A DNA stretch of 64,000 bases from assembly GCA_022592445.1 (NCBI GenBank), contig JABYQR010000016.1, forward strand, positions 124,001-188,000, in the 5' to 3' direction. The notes beneath the pieces were generated by a model. It had not been told where the DNA came from. It saw only the letters and a program-made list of their open reading frames with translations, and did not search any database. Made by a program: the position numbers and the translations under genes. Of this stretch, positions 12,901 through 24,145 are shown piece after piece. This DNA comes from Cytidiella melzeri. Its lineage: Eukaryota > Basidiomycota > Agaricomycetes > Polyporales > Irpicaceae. Position 1 is the first letter of the stretch, and each line of letters starts with the position of its first letter.

Positions 12901-13450
12901 CTGCTGCTGTTGAGGTTGCCCATATCCAGTCTGCTGCGGACCGTTGATGTACTCCGGCTCGGCTTGCGTCCCCGCATAGTATGGTGGGTGGGTGGCTTGC
13001 GTTTGTTGCTGCTGAAACTGGTTTTCTGCTGCCAAACCAGGAGTGAAAAGCTGGGAAGGTTGCTGAGGCTGCTGTGAAGGTGCCATGTATCCTCCTCCGC
13101 CACCTAATCCTGTATCTGCGCCATAGTAAGCCTGCGTCTGGCCTGCCGCGTACTGGCGACGCTTTCCGTGCGTGGCAGCGACGGGTGGAGGGGAAGCCGT
13201 TGGAGCCTGCAGTTCTGAGGCCAGGATTGGAGGTTCCCATTGGGTACGTCCGGTGGCTGTCTCTGTAGCACCATCGCAATGTAAGTTGCAGTGTTACAAC
13301 AATACAGATGCAGACGCACCGATGAATAGATATCTCTGGTGAGTCCCATCCCTGGGTAAAGTTAGAATACTCGGAAAACATTGATAGATTCAAGCCACAC
13401 CATTCTGCGGACCAGCCAGGAGGAAGTTGTTGTTGGGCCGGGTTAGCCAT
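9926..13450 (-). CDS. SEC24: COPII coat subunit Sec24 with an N-terminal WW domain
   Basis: Sec24 pairs with Sec23 on Sar1-GTP at ER exit sites and selects cargo. Fourteen exons in transcription order: 13450-13401, 13351-13320, 13262-12506, 12445-12112, 12055-11852, 11797-11693, 11642-11519, 11459-11307, 11244-11074, 11019-10724, 10667-10530, 10471-10277, 10219-10001, 9946-9926; 932 residues (yeast 926). Domains: WW domain at about 9-39 (LPPGW...GRTQWEPP) over the first three exons; Q/P-rich linker; zinc finger CRRC...CCMC; trunk ([13 protein letters not shown]); beta-sandwich ([17 protein letters not shown]); helical part; gelsolin-like part ([11 protein letters not shown] form, here [12 protein letters not shown]). 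The last exon (VNGGNY) is inferred; reading on instead ends at 9959. The WW domain is unusual for Sec24. Confidence 0.92.
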
Positions 13451-14189
13451 CTCAAGTCTTGAATACGCTGAGGGACGTCGATAAAGAGTAAGAACAAAAG
13501 TCGCGGCTGGGACACGCGTTTACTGGGCTCCTTCCACGTCACCGCGTCGGTCGGGCTCTCTGCCAGGTGAGATTCAGCGTTAGTGCTTGGATTACTTGTG
13601 CGCTGCGCAAGCTGCCACGTACGAATGAAAAGGCGACGTGGACGTCGAGATGGAGGCTCAAAAATGCAGAAGTATGATGTTAGTGACGCCGACCCGCAGC
13701 AAACTGATACTGACGAGCGTCTACATCACATGAGGTCCTGCCATTTTTAGAATACTTACATGTTGCAGAAAGCGTCGTGGCGTCGTGCGAAGCTTGGGCC
13801 ATACTCTGTACTACAATACTACAAAATGAAAGCCGTCGATATGTAGTATGCATGCGCCTCGCTCCGATTTTCGTGGATGGAAGATCAGCTGAGTCGGTGG
13901 GCAAGTTACGAGTACGGTAGCGTGATTCTACTCAGGTTCAGTAGTACAAGTCATCCAATTGCGATTGCTGGCAGGCACGTAAACACCTACATGGCTTTCG
14001 GGACAACGCTGCCCACATAAATTTGAAAGCAACGCATACAGCGAGCTGCAGCGGTTTGCCAATAGCCATATCTCCGAGCTATTTCCGAACGAGTCACCTC
14101 TTCTTCTTCTCACCGCTGACCACCAACGCTAGGCTCACACACTCAGCCTCTAGGTCATGCCATAGCTTAGCGACCGGATCCTGAGGAAA
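13451..14189. other. Divergent intergenic region SEC24 / BSC6-like transporter
   Basis: Shared 5' flank of the two diverging genes. No supported coding sequence. Confidence 0.6.
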
Positions 14190-14196
14190 TATATAA
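14190..14196 (+). promoter_or_regulatory. TATA box of the BSC6-like transporter
   Basis: TATATAA 49 bp before the ATG at 14245. Confidence 0.5.
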
Positions 14197-14244
14197 CGCA
14201 ACGGCTGAAGCTTAGTACTCAATATTCTTTCACCGCTCTGCTCA

Positions 14245-16380
14245 ATGTCTCGCACAGAACTGCAAACACACAGCACACTCGATACTCTCCGCCATAACAA
14301 TTTGAGCACACATTCTATCTCTCTTCTTGCTAGATCACATCACCAGGCTCAAGAACAAGATCTTACAATCTTGCGTAAACCTCACGCTAGCCATGACGAC
14401 GTAGAGCTAGCCAAACTAGACAAGCAGAAAAATACGACTACAAGCGACACAGAAGAGAAAGCATCGGACATAGCAGTGTCAGAGAACGCCAGCTCACCGT
14501 CTGTGAGACTGGTCGCTTTTTTGCAATTTGCTTCGCTCTGCTTCACACTATTTGTTGCTGGCTGGAACGATGGTACAACTGGCCCCCTTCTGCCGAGGAT
14601 GCAAACCAATTACCATGTGCGCATACAGTTTTTATTCAATGAGGCAAATCTTTAGTCTAACATTGAACTCCCACAGGTGGGATATGCCGTAGTATCCCTG
14701 ATATTCATATTCAACTGCTTGGTATGTTCTTGTGAACGACAATCAATTGATTCGCTTCAAACTTCAGTTTGACCACGTTTCATGGCACAGGGATTCGTAG
14801 GAGGTGCCCTAGCAAATGTGCACCTCGTAGACAAGGTTGGGCTCGGGAAGGTAAGCAGATTCTGACTTACATGTCTCACTACCATGGCCCATCGCGCTGA
14901 GGAACGAGCTAGACGTTGGTCATAGGTTGGTGAAGTCTGGACTTCTGATGTTGTGTTTTTGTTGACTCTGTTCAGGTTCTGCTTCGCAGATGATCGGGTA
15001 CGCCCTCATGGCGCCGGCGCCACCTTTTCCTGTTTTTGTTCTCGGTTATGTCTTCAACGGCTTCGGTATTGCCCTCCAGGTCAGTACGAACATGGAGCAT
15101 GAGGGTTCGTACAATCACCGATCTTCATCAGGATGCAGGTGCAAATGGCTACGTCGCTAGCCTAAAGGACAACGCAGAAACGAAAATGGGCATCCTCCAT
15201 GCTGTGTATGGTGAGAACATATGATCTACGTCTTCAGTACCTATTTGACCAACTTCGTTGCCGAAAGGTGTTGGAGCATTGATCGCTCCGCTATCGGCCA
15301 CACAATTCGCGAACATGTCTCGATGGTCTTTTCAATACCTTATTTCGTTGGGAATCGCGTTCCTCAACACTGTACTCCTCATCGCTGTTTTCCGCGGCAA
15401 AAGGCAAGAGGGTGACTAGTTCATGACTAGCTCTTCTAGCTCTGAAGGTTGAACTTTGATATTTGCCGCCAGAATGTCTCGCAGAAATCAACCAAGCTCG
15501 TACTGAAACTGCCGTGGCCAATCACGAAGAAAACAAGTATCGTCAGATATTCAGGCAGCGGGAGGTCCACTTCCTCGCTTTCTTCATATTGATATATGTC
15601 GGCGTGGAAGTGACCTTAGGAGGTCTGCTCGTCTTGTGGTTAGCTTTTTCTCCGCTACCTCTGACACAATGATCCAGGATGGACCGTCACATACATCATG
15701 AATGTACGCGGTGGCGGGCGGAACTCAGGTTACGTCTCCACGGGTTTCTTCGCAGGTAAGTCTGCGCGTGCCATCACAGCTAGACTCGCCAATCCTTCCT
15801 GCCAGGACTTACGTTTGGTCGTGTGGCACTTCTCTGGGTAAACAAGAAGGTTAGCGAGTTCAGATGACCACCAGAAGTGCTAGGTGATTAACTTACATAT
15901 TCAGATCGGAGAGCGCAACGCTATCTTTGTATACACCGTTCTCGCTCTGTGGCAAGTGTTCTGTTCGCAGTATTCCTGTTCTTGGCTCATCTCTATACTT
16001 CATAGCCTAGAACTTGTCATATGGTTCGTGCCCTCATTGGTGGGAGGGGCCATAGCCGTTTCTTTCATTGGGGTATTTCTTGGACCCATCTATCCTCTTG
16101 TTATGAACCACACAGCGAGGATCTTGCCTCACTGGCTATTGACCGGCTCGATTGGCTGGATAGCTGGCCTGGGTCAAGCTGGATCTGCATTCATCCCGTT
16201 CATTACAGGTGCGATCGCCTCCAGGGAAGGTATTGGTGCTTTGCAGCCTGTGTACGTGACTGTTATCGCTGTGTGTGAACTTACTTATCAATAATGCTTG
16301 TTTCCAGTATGGTGGCCATGATGGGAGCGATGTTCCTGCTATGGGTCGTCGTACCAAATGTGCCGCGCCGCATTGATTGA
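14245..16380 (+). CDS. MFS transporter, BSC6-like family
   Basis: Membrane transporter of unknown substrate. Thirteen exons: 14245-14616, 14677-14721, 14791-14850, 14913-14925, 14976-15079, 15132-15210, 15268-15411, 15473-15622, 15678-15755, 15806-15849, 15905-15951, 16006-16251, 16308-16380; 484 residues. TM1 carries the family phrase AGWNDGTTGPLLPRMQ. Later phrases: GYVFNGFGIALQDAGANGYV, FGRVALLWVNKKIGERNAIF, LTGSIGWIAGLGQAGSAFIP. A charged, Ser/Thr-rich cytosolic N-terminus of about 85 residues precedes TM1. Exon 4 is only 13 nt. Intron 11 (15952-16005) begins GC (donor G|GCAAGT); it is 54 nt and lacks in-frame stops, so retention would insert 18 residues. A TATA box lies 49 bp upstream of the ATG. 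Family call is strong, function unknown. Confidence 0.82.
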
Positions 16381-17383
16381 TTTCAGCTGGCAACCGCGAC
16401 TGTCCCGCGCGTGCTGCCAGTGCGATGCTTGCAATGACCCAGCGACCTTATCACATCAGAGCATGTCGAGCTATCTGTACAACAATGATGATGTTGTTCC
16501 ACTACACGAGGAGTCGGATTCTACAAGGGCCTTGGAATTGACGACTCACCGCAATGCAATCGCGTGTTCGTCCTCCAAATTAAGCTTCAAGCCGCTGCCA
16601 GAACATAGCCAGAAAATATGCTGCGACCATGTCAGCGATGAGGACAGAGTCAGCCTCCCGCCAATGACGATCACGAAGTCAGCATGCATGCGTCAGCCGC
16701 ATTCCGCACTTCTTGGTTCCACATTTGGCGATTCAGATGTTCAGCATAAATCACTGCCCTCCCTCGCCTCTCCTTCCCCTCACCTCTCTTTCTTGTGATC
16801 TTTGCCCACTCTTGAGGTCAAGCTCTCACCCTATCAGAGTTTGCGCGTGTACCGTACCGGAATCCTGGTACGTTCCTATCGTGCATCTTTATATTCATGC
16901 GAGGCTGACATAACCTAGTACAGTTAGAAAAGGACTGCGTCCAGCTTATCAGCCACATTTGGCTGACTGTTCTCCTTGTAGCATCTTGGTGACACTGCAA
17001 CGGTCTTTGCTTGTCTAGTTAAACAGTCTTTCAGAGTTCGTACCCGGAATGGGTGGTTAGGGTCATTGATTATCGCTGACTCTTCCGCAGCTGTGCCAAG
17101 TTACGAACAAGATTCCAATATTCTCTGTTCATCTTGCATGATTTGGTGTCTCCCTCAGGTTGCTGTTCGGGGTTCTGCGTGTCAGGTCACACACGAACTT
17201 TAGTATAAGTCTGTGCCTCAGCATAGCTCCCTCCAAGTTAGAATTGTATGTTCACAGTTGTTGCCGCTTGTGCATGATATAATACTCAGCCTGCTCTTAC
17301 CCAGCCAGCCTCGTGTCCGACCTGTCTTGCGCGATGTTGGTTATGTCACTCCCAAGTCACTTCATCGTGACAAATCTACTATC
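16381..17383. other. Intergenic, 3' flank of the MFS gene
   Basis: No supported gene. An open frame at 16358-16798 starts inside the last MFS exon in another frame and is treated as chance. Confidence 0.5.
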
Positions 17384-17521
17384 ATGGCCACAGATCTCAG
17401 CTGTGCTTTGTACATGTTGTCGCAGATGATACATAACAAGGTAAGTTTCCCATCCTCCGAGTCCTGCCCCGCAGCTTTTACTTACTTACAGCTCACACTT
17501 GTTGAGCAACAGCCTGCCTGA
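17384..17521 (+). other. Possible spliced upstream ORF in the arrestin 5' leader
   Basis: An ATG at 17384 opens 19 codons ending exactly at a consensus donor (AAG|gtaagt, 17440/17441). The acceptor ttacag at 17491 continues in frame for nine codons and a TGA at 17519-17521, 33 bp before the arrestin ATG. It could be a 29-residue uORF with a leader intron, or just a 5' UTR intron. No homology seen. Confidence 0.3.
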
Positions 17522-17553
17522 GCTTCTCTTCGCTTAACGACAGAGTCACAGCG

Positions 17554-19186
17554 ATGTTGTCGAGTCCATTACAGCAGCCACCTGCCTTTGACGCCCTGGA
17601 ACATGATCCAGAGTTACCATCCTATTCACAAAGCCAGTCAACTCGACGCCGGGCCACGGTGACAGTTCCTCAGCAACCGGCGACACACATTTATCGTCTG
17701 CTAGATAAGTCTGGAACCGCATGGTTCATAGTGAAGTGCAAAAGCAGAGCGCATCGGCCAGAGCAAGTTCCTCGCATCCTCGAAGGAGACAAGGTCGAAG
17801 GTTCAGTGGAGTTGAATCTGTCTAATTGGAAGTCTATCAAGTCTGTACGAATCGAGGTATGTCGCAGTAACTATTGCATAACCGGATGCCAACACTCAGA
17901 ACAAACTGTAGATACTTGGTGAAGTTGTATCCTCAGCTAGCGACCGCCTCCCATTCGTCAGACTCTCACACGAGCTCTGGTCGTCCAGTAGCACAAGCAC
18001 ACAATCACTTGCTATCAATCCTTCCCAGTTTGACAAAGGCAAGCTGCGAGGAAGGTGGTCGTGGCCGTACACTGTTGTTTTGCCGCAAACAGTGGAAATG
18101 AAGCTTCAAGACGGAAAGTCTTCAAGTTGCCGGCTCCCCGCTACGTCTCTTTCCCGACAGATACATTGCGTCGTCTTATATAGACTGGTGGCCACCATTA
18201 CGTCTGGAACATTCCTTCCTGACTATACGTTAGTCAATCCGTCAGATCTGCATATGCTTCCGTCGCATCTCATTGACCATGTTGTATTTGCCTCAGGTTA
18301 GAGACAGGCATCACGTATATACCGCTCATAAAGCCAGGTCCTCCTTCCCCAGTTCGCCAACTCGCATATCAGCAAAATTGTCCACTCGTCGGACCCGACG
18401 GCGACCCGGAAGGGTGGCATACGTTGCCACCTCTCACCATGACCGGGACTATGTTCGGCGACCGCACAGTGGAAGTAGAGAGTACGGTAAGTCAATGCGC
18501 TCAGTTTCACTATTTGAATTGATATGACATGACATCCTCCCTTCAGCTCTCACTAGCAAAGCCTGTAAGTGACGACAATTTGCGCAAACGAGTCCGCGAT
18601 CAAAACATCTGTGATTGTAGCTCTCTTACACCAGAGGTTCCAGCATACCGCTCTTCCTCACTATCAAATGTGAAGATTTGCAAGCGCTGGCAATCTTGTC
18701 ATCCTCTAACGCCCCTGTCGTGCGTTTGCGGCGTACTCTGATGCTAGACTATGAAGGGACGTTTTCTGGTGTATATGGCTCCAAGGGAGCATTCCGTTCT
18801 CCTTCGTCCAAAGGGCTGTTTGGTACTGGTGACGACCCCGTGTCCTACCTGCAGCTTGCGACGTGGTGGCGGTCTCCCTACGGCAGCTCAGAGGGTACAA
18901 CACGAGTCCTCCAGGGTGAAATACATCTTTCTCCAGGGCTGAATCCCACCACTTGCCTTGGAAAATACGCTATTTCGGTATGTTGCGCCTTTCTTCGTGC
19001 GAGGTGAACCCTGCTGATTTGTATGTCTGTGCTAAGTACGACGTAGCTCTATACAGTCCTAATGCTGTGGCATTTGTAACGTCCTCCACATCCAGTCCGT
19101 TACAGACAGTCGATGTCGAGATAGCGACTGTCTACGCTGACGGCCCGCGCCCTGTGAAATACGCCCCTCCGCAGTATGACAATTGA
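17554..19186 (+). CDS. Alpha-arrestin (ART-type ubiquitin ligase adaptor)
   Basis: Alpha-arrestins recruit the HECT ligase Rsp5/Nedd4 to membrane permeases and promote their endocytosis. Exons: 17554-17856, 17912-18228, 18297-18486, 18547-18564, 18621-18977, 19037-19186; 444 residues. The N-terminal arrestin fold is seen in VEGSVELNLSNWKSIKSVRI, SHELWSSSS and LRGRWSWPYTVVLP; the C-terminal fold in LSYTRGSSIPLFLTIKC and VVRLRRTLMLDYEG. The last residues contain PPQY, a PPxY motif that binds WW domains of Rsp5-type ligases; a related LPSY lies near residue 25. Exon 4 is 18 nt. The last acceptor reads gctaag rather than YAG, the weakest junction of the model. The gene sits tightly 5' of SEC2 (285 bp). 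Confidence 0.82.
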
Positions 19187-19471
19187 GGTAGAAGAGCTTT
19201 ATCATAATATATATCCCTGGCAGTGTGACTACTTGTACTATTATTGAGGAATACGGTCTGTACTAGGTAGCGGTATTTTGTAGATATGTATTGATTCTGA
19301 GTGTTTTTCAACAAGAGTAAGTAAGTAGACCACTGACGGCAATGCATGACGAGCTTTGTGCCTGATGCATCAGGGATGAAAACTACTGAATATTTGCATG
19401 AGCGCTCAACTTCAGTTACAAACTTGTATGTCCGAGCTGGCCCTGTACCAATCCGTCTACGCAGTCCGCCT

Positions 19472-22224
19472 ATGGCGCCAGCACTTGACCATGTCGACGA
19501 CGAAATGCACGAACTAAACCTGGAAGCCGACTACCTCGATCAAACGGTCACTGTCGACCACAACGGCGTTAGCGACGGCCAGAAAGGCGACACTGTCATC
19601 AATGGCCACAACGATGCGGATGCGCAGGCGCAAGTCATCGACTCATTACGAACCCAAGTGCAAGATCTCTTTTCACAAGTCTCGCAGCTGAATGGTAAAC
19701 TCGTTCGTTCGTACGACCGCGTCTCCGACCTGGAGGACGAGTTGCATGTCACTGCTGGCAACCTTCGGAATACCACGCTCAAGGTATCGCAGTTGGAATT
19801 GGAACGAACGCAGCATATGTCTGCTTTGAGCACTGGTCTTCTGGTAGAGAAAGACCATGTCACCACGGAGCTCAACCGTCTCATGGAGAAGGCTACCGAG
19901 GAAGCTGCGAAGGCTGGCGAGGCGGTGAGCGCGCGAGTGGCCATAGAGAAGGACTTGGATGATCTAAGTGCGAACCTTTTCCATCAAGCCAATACTATGG
20001 TGGCGGAAGCACGATTTGCTCGGGCTCAGAGTGAACGAAAGGTCGAAGAGACAGAGCGGGCGCTGAAAGGTGCGGAGGAGGTGGTGGGCGTGTTGCAGAT
20101 GCAGATGCAAGCTCTCCAAGCGGACAAGGAGCAGGCAAACAAGGACCTGGAAGAGATGCGCATGGTCATGGGCAAGGGGAAGTGGATTGACAGATCCGCA
20201 GCGCAGAGCGATGCGCCTGAAATACACTTCCTGAACCTACATTCGCCCTACAATGAGTACATGGCGTTCATAGGCCACTTGCGCACAATCCGTCCTGCTA
20301 CGCAAGTCGCTCCGGCCATGTCTACGCTGTTACCCCTACCTTTCCTAGCGCGGCTCATTGCAGAAGATTCGTGCGTTTGTAGTTACCAAACAGCTCCATA
20401 CTACTACTAACACGACATCATAGCGATCCTACTATCCGCTTGGACCTTGCCCCGTCGCTTAACTGGCTCACCCGCCGCTCAGTGCTATCAGCTATTCACA
20501 GCGGGCAACTTAATGTCGAGCCGATGTCAACTAGCACGCTATTGGAGGAGCTAAACACGCATGCCACTTCTGGACTTACGCCGACTACACATGTTACCTG
20601 TGCCCTTTGTGGCACCAATATCGTTGATACTACTTGTTCTCCCACTCACACGTCCCCTCTACCATATTCACCAACGAGAGCCGGTTCATTTGGAAAGCCT
20701 GGCTGGGGATCGTCGTTCCTCAAGTCATCCCTGCAGACAATATCGCAAACGCCGTTCGGTCAGCACTCGCCACACCAAGCGTCACATCTCAAGCAGCCTT
20801 TAGAGCCTCCTTCACAAGTTTATATTTTTAGGCTTGAATCAACAGCGTCATCAGGCCTTCCTGTCTCCCTTCCGCTCGCTTCTCAACAAAATGGCACGCA
20901 AACGCGAACTGCAACCATCTATCCACTCTGCACTTCAGGATGGTGTCTCACGCGTCTGCGGACTACGTGCAGCCTGTGGGCGTTTATTAGGACGAGCGTT
21001 GTGGAGAAAATATGGGAAGACGAGCCATACGTACCACCACCTGTTGGCGACTCCTTAGAAATTACTGCGCCGGGTGCTATCGATAGGCCGTCTACACCTG
21101 TAAAGAAGACTCGTATGGGTATTGGTGCTTTATGGGGTACGGTGTCCCGCTCGCTCAGCACCACTGCGCCTGAGAGGCCGAGTACTCCTGAAGTGAAACC
21201 AGCCACGGATGTGAAACCCACACGACATCTTCCTCCGCCACCTCCTCCACCCCGCCACCCTTCTCACACGAGCTCTGCTGCGACGCCTCCACCCCCTCCT
21301 CCGCGCCGGCAGCCTTTGACAGACTCTGCCACTTTAGACTCCTCTCACGTAGCAGCACCCGTTCCTGTTCATGCGCACCTCGGAGCACCGCCCCCTCTCC
21401 CAAAACGAAACAGGCAGAGAGCTGAAAGTCCGGCAGTACCAAACGGAACTCATGCTGCGGAGAAGGTGGCGGAACCTGCTGGTGAAGGTCCTGATCCTGC
21501 AGCTGTAGCTCTTTCGCCTCCAGAAGAACACGTCGACGAATTCACGACGCCCGTAGAAGAACTCCCAGGACAGCCTTCGCTAGATTTGATAGCTACTGAC
21601 ATACCTCTACCGCCTTCTGCACCTCCGACTCCTGTACATGCAGCCCCGCCCACTTCCCGGCCTCCCTCGCGGGTGGGTAGCCCTGCTACAGACCTGGCCG
21701 CCGCTCCTGGCCATCCCGTTCCCCCACCTTTGCCTCGTCGCGCTGCTGCGCGTGCTCGGCCGACGTCGATGGGGCTGAACCCACCGATTACTGCGCCCGC
21801 TTCAGGCGATGATGCCTCCGAGCTCAAATCAGAACGGGTGAAACCAACGGAGGCGGAAGAGACAGCGCCAAACGCGGTTCCAGAGGCGTCGGTCGTCGAG
21901 ACCACCTCTGCGCCAGGCACACAGGACAAAGCCGAAGATCCGAAGTCAGAACAAGAGCCAACAGCAGAGGGTAACTCTGCTGCAGTTTCTGAACAAGCTG
22001 AACCTCGGAGAAAATCATACGAAGTTCCTACCGTTCTCAGCCAGTCCGGGCCAGGCTCTGATCCGCGTCAAGAAGATGTTTCGAAACTTGTCGTCGATTC
22101 AAAGGCACCTGCGCTAGATGTTAGGATATATGTCGGGACCGATACCTGGGAGGAGCGGACATGGCGGGAGCTGATGAAATTGCGTGAGGATATGTTCTGG
22201 GCGAGGGTTGGTGGCGTTCGGTGA
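19472..22224 (+). CDS. SEC2: Rab guanine nucleotide exchange factor Sec2
   Basis: Sec2 activates the Rab Sec4 on post-Golgi secretory vesicles. Exons 19472-20370 and 20424-22224; 899 residues. The GEF coiled coil spans about residues 55-230 and includes the family phrase LSANLFHQANTMVAEARFAR. The intron joins LARLIAEDS to DPTIRLDLAPSLNW in frame. A Cys-containing segment (VTCALCGTNIV, about 358) and the conserved YPLCTSGWCLTRLRTTCSLW (about 465) follow, then a Pro-rich C-terminal half with several poly-Pro stretches. I chose ATG 19472 (MAPALDHVDDEMHELNLEAD); an in-frame ATG at 19346 would add 42 residues without family resemblance. The C-terminal region resembles the fungal Sec2 C-terminal region that binds exocyst/Ypt31-type partners in yeast (inferred). 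Confidence 0.85.
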
Positions 22225-22543
22225 GAATCTATTTTGGATATTGTTTCTATCATCATATGCACAACGGGCTAGAATATCACTGTCATTATCATGGACTATG
22301 TTGAGACTCTTATCGTTCTAAATCGATGAAGCAATTTGAACGTGCTCGAACGAACTGACTTGCCTCATATGCATGTGGGTGTGCGGGCCTGGATGGCTCC
22401 ACTACACCACCGTCGCGCGTGCTCGTTGTGCCCTGGCCAATCACAGTCGTTTGTCTGTAGGTCCGGCTCACAAACGCCAGGTGCGTCATGACTTATCATG
22501 CTGTGTACTGAACACTGATAAGTAACTCCATTTCTAGGACTAC
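22225..22543. other. Intergenic SEC2 / CsbD-like gene
   Basis: 3' flank of SEC2 and promoter of the next gene. No coding sequence seen. Confidence 0.6.
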
Positions 22544-22550
22544 TATAAAA
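22544..22550 (+). promoter_or_regulatory. TATA box of the CsbD-like gene
   Basis: TATAAAA 106 bp before the ATG at 22656; the leader between them is C/A-rich, as in highly expressed fungal genes. Confidence 0.6.
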
Positions 22551-22655
22551 CAGCTCCTCGTGGGCGATAGTAGGTCAAACTCACACCTCCTATCACAATT
22601 TCCTACAACGCACAACTCACACCAACCAACCATTAATTCGATCAAGCTATCTAAC

Positions 22656-23368
22656 ATGGCATTCGGACATGTAAGCCCTTCGTTTGTTACTGGACTAGAC
22701 CTAATACCGACTAACGGTCACTATTAATACAGCACGACAACACAACCACCGATGCAAATGCCCAACCCGCCGCTGGACCTCTGGGCACAGGTGCCGGCCC
22801 CGAAATGAATGCCGCTGTCGAGGATAACTACGAGACACGCTCTCATCCTACTACCCAGGCTGGTCCCGGGGCGTACTACCAGCACGGAGTGACACACTTC
22901 CCCCCGCAGCAACAGGTACATCATCTTGCAGATCTAAACACATTTGGATGCGACTGACTTGTTATCCTGATAGGGCGGTGATTTACACGATCCGTATGCC
23001 ACCACTGTCGCCAACAACGATGTTGTTTCTAGCCACCACTCAACCAGTCACTCTGGCAGCGGACACTCCACGACCGGCAAGATCGAGCGAATCATCGGCA
23101 CTGTACTCCACAACGAGAAGCTGAAGCAGAAGGGCATTGAGAAGGAGGCTCAGGCCCACGAGCACGCTCAACATGGTGAGCAAGGATGAGGTCTATATAC
23201 GACCGTGTCGCCTAATGATGTGTTTCAGATGCCGATCCCGCCAGCAAAGCCCTCGGTGGCAATCAAGCAGCAGAGTTCGGTGCCAACTTCAGCGCAGGGG
23301 GGTTGGAAGCGTCGGCTCTTGGTCCAAATGCCCCGCTGACTACCAGTGGTCGTGGCCAACTATTGTAA
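22656..23368 (+). CDS. Small hydrophilic protein with a CsbD-like motif
   Basis: Exons 22656-22670, 22733-22915, 22974-23175, 23229-23368; 179 residues, no signal peptide or membrane segment. It is rich in His, Gly, Asn and Thr. Residues about 113-135 (KIERIIGTVLHNEKLKQKG, then IEKEAQ) match the short CsbD-type pattern K..(5)G..(7)L..(3)G found in bacterial stress proteins and in many small fungal proteins. The first exon codes only MAFGH. A clear TATA box and C/A-rich leader suggest inducible or strong expression. Role unknown; a stress-related role is inferred only from the motif. Confidence 0.72.
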
Positions 23369-24145
23369 ACGCATAGTATTATTTGATTATTCTGGTTCTG
23401 TTTGACGTCAACTAGCATTACTGTATACCTTCCAACATGTAACCTTTGGGAGCTTCTATGATAGATCTATGTAGTATGGCTGTTTACGTGTGTATGTTGT
23501 AAACCGAGTCTTAACCAACCAAGATTGCTGGAGCTTCGCATTGTTATGTTGGTATCGCATGTCCGACCCCAACGATCTCAAGGCTGCTTTGTCAGTCAAA
23601 ACGCTCGCACAATACGTGTAACCCACCTACTCTATAGAAACACCGTGACGAAAGCCAGCATGATAGGCTGGTATATTACTGGCTCAGGCAATGTCGAAAT
23701 TGTTCGACCGAATAAAGCCGACGAAATTCACCATGAGGGAGCGTCTGTCCGTGCGATCGGGTTGAGAGTGACGGCATGTCCTCTCACTGGTCTTCACTGC
23801 GACAACCACCTTGGATTCGTCTCGTAATCCTATAATGGCTCTTCCAGTACGACAAATGCTTTCAACATGCAAAATTCTTGAGTAAGATCATGCCTTCTAC
23901 TTCGAAACCATTACTCAAATGTAACGCTAGGTACTTCGTTCGGTTGTGCATCGTGGTAGTGCCGAAAATCTGCCGCAGCGGTTCATGCCATGCAGAGTCA
24001 CAAGGCAAGTTGATTGGGGAGTGTCGATAAGCCGCGTCAACCCTTCCTGCTCGCTGTTAAATGGCTCGAAAAGTTAGAAGGTATTACGGCTGCTGTACTC
24101 GTCTTTTCCCCTCTTCTTACACCATCCCTTGAAGCCCTAGTGTTC
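23369..24145. other. Intergenic
   Basis: No supported gene; the open frame at 23525-23827 has no recognisable features. An in-frame ATG at 24014 upstream of the next gene is considered under that gene. Confidence 0.55.

Noticed and set aside
16358..16798. 146-codon plus frame overlapping the MFS 3' end
   Set aside because: Starts in another frame of the last MFS exon; no domain or splice link; Ser-rich chance composition.
20561..20831. Small plus-strand frames inside SEC2 exon 2
   Set aside because: Other-frame shadows of the long SEC2 exon.
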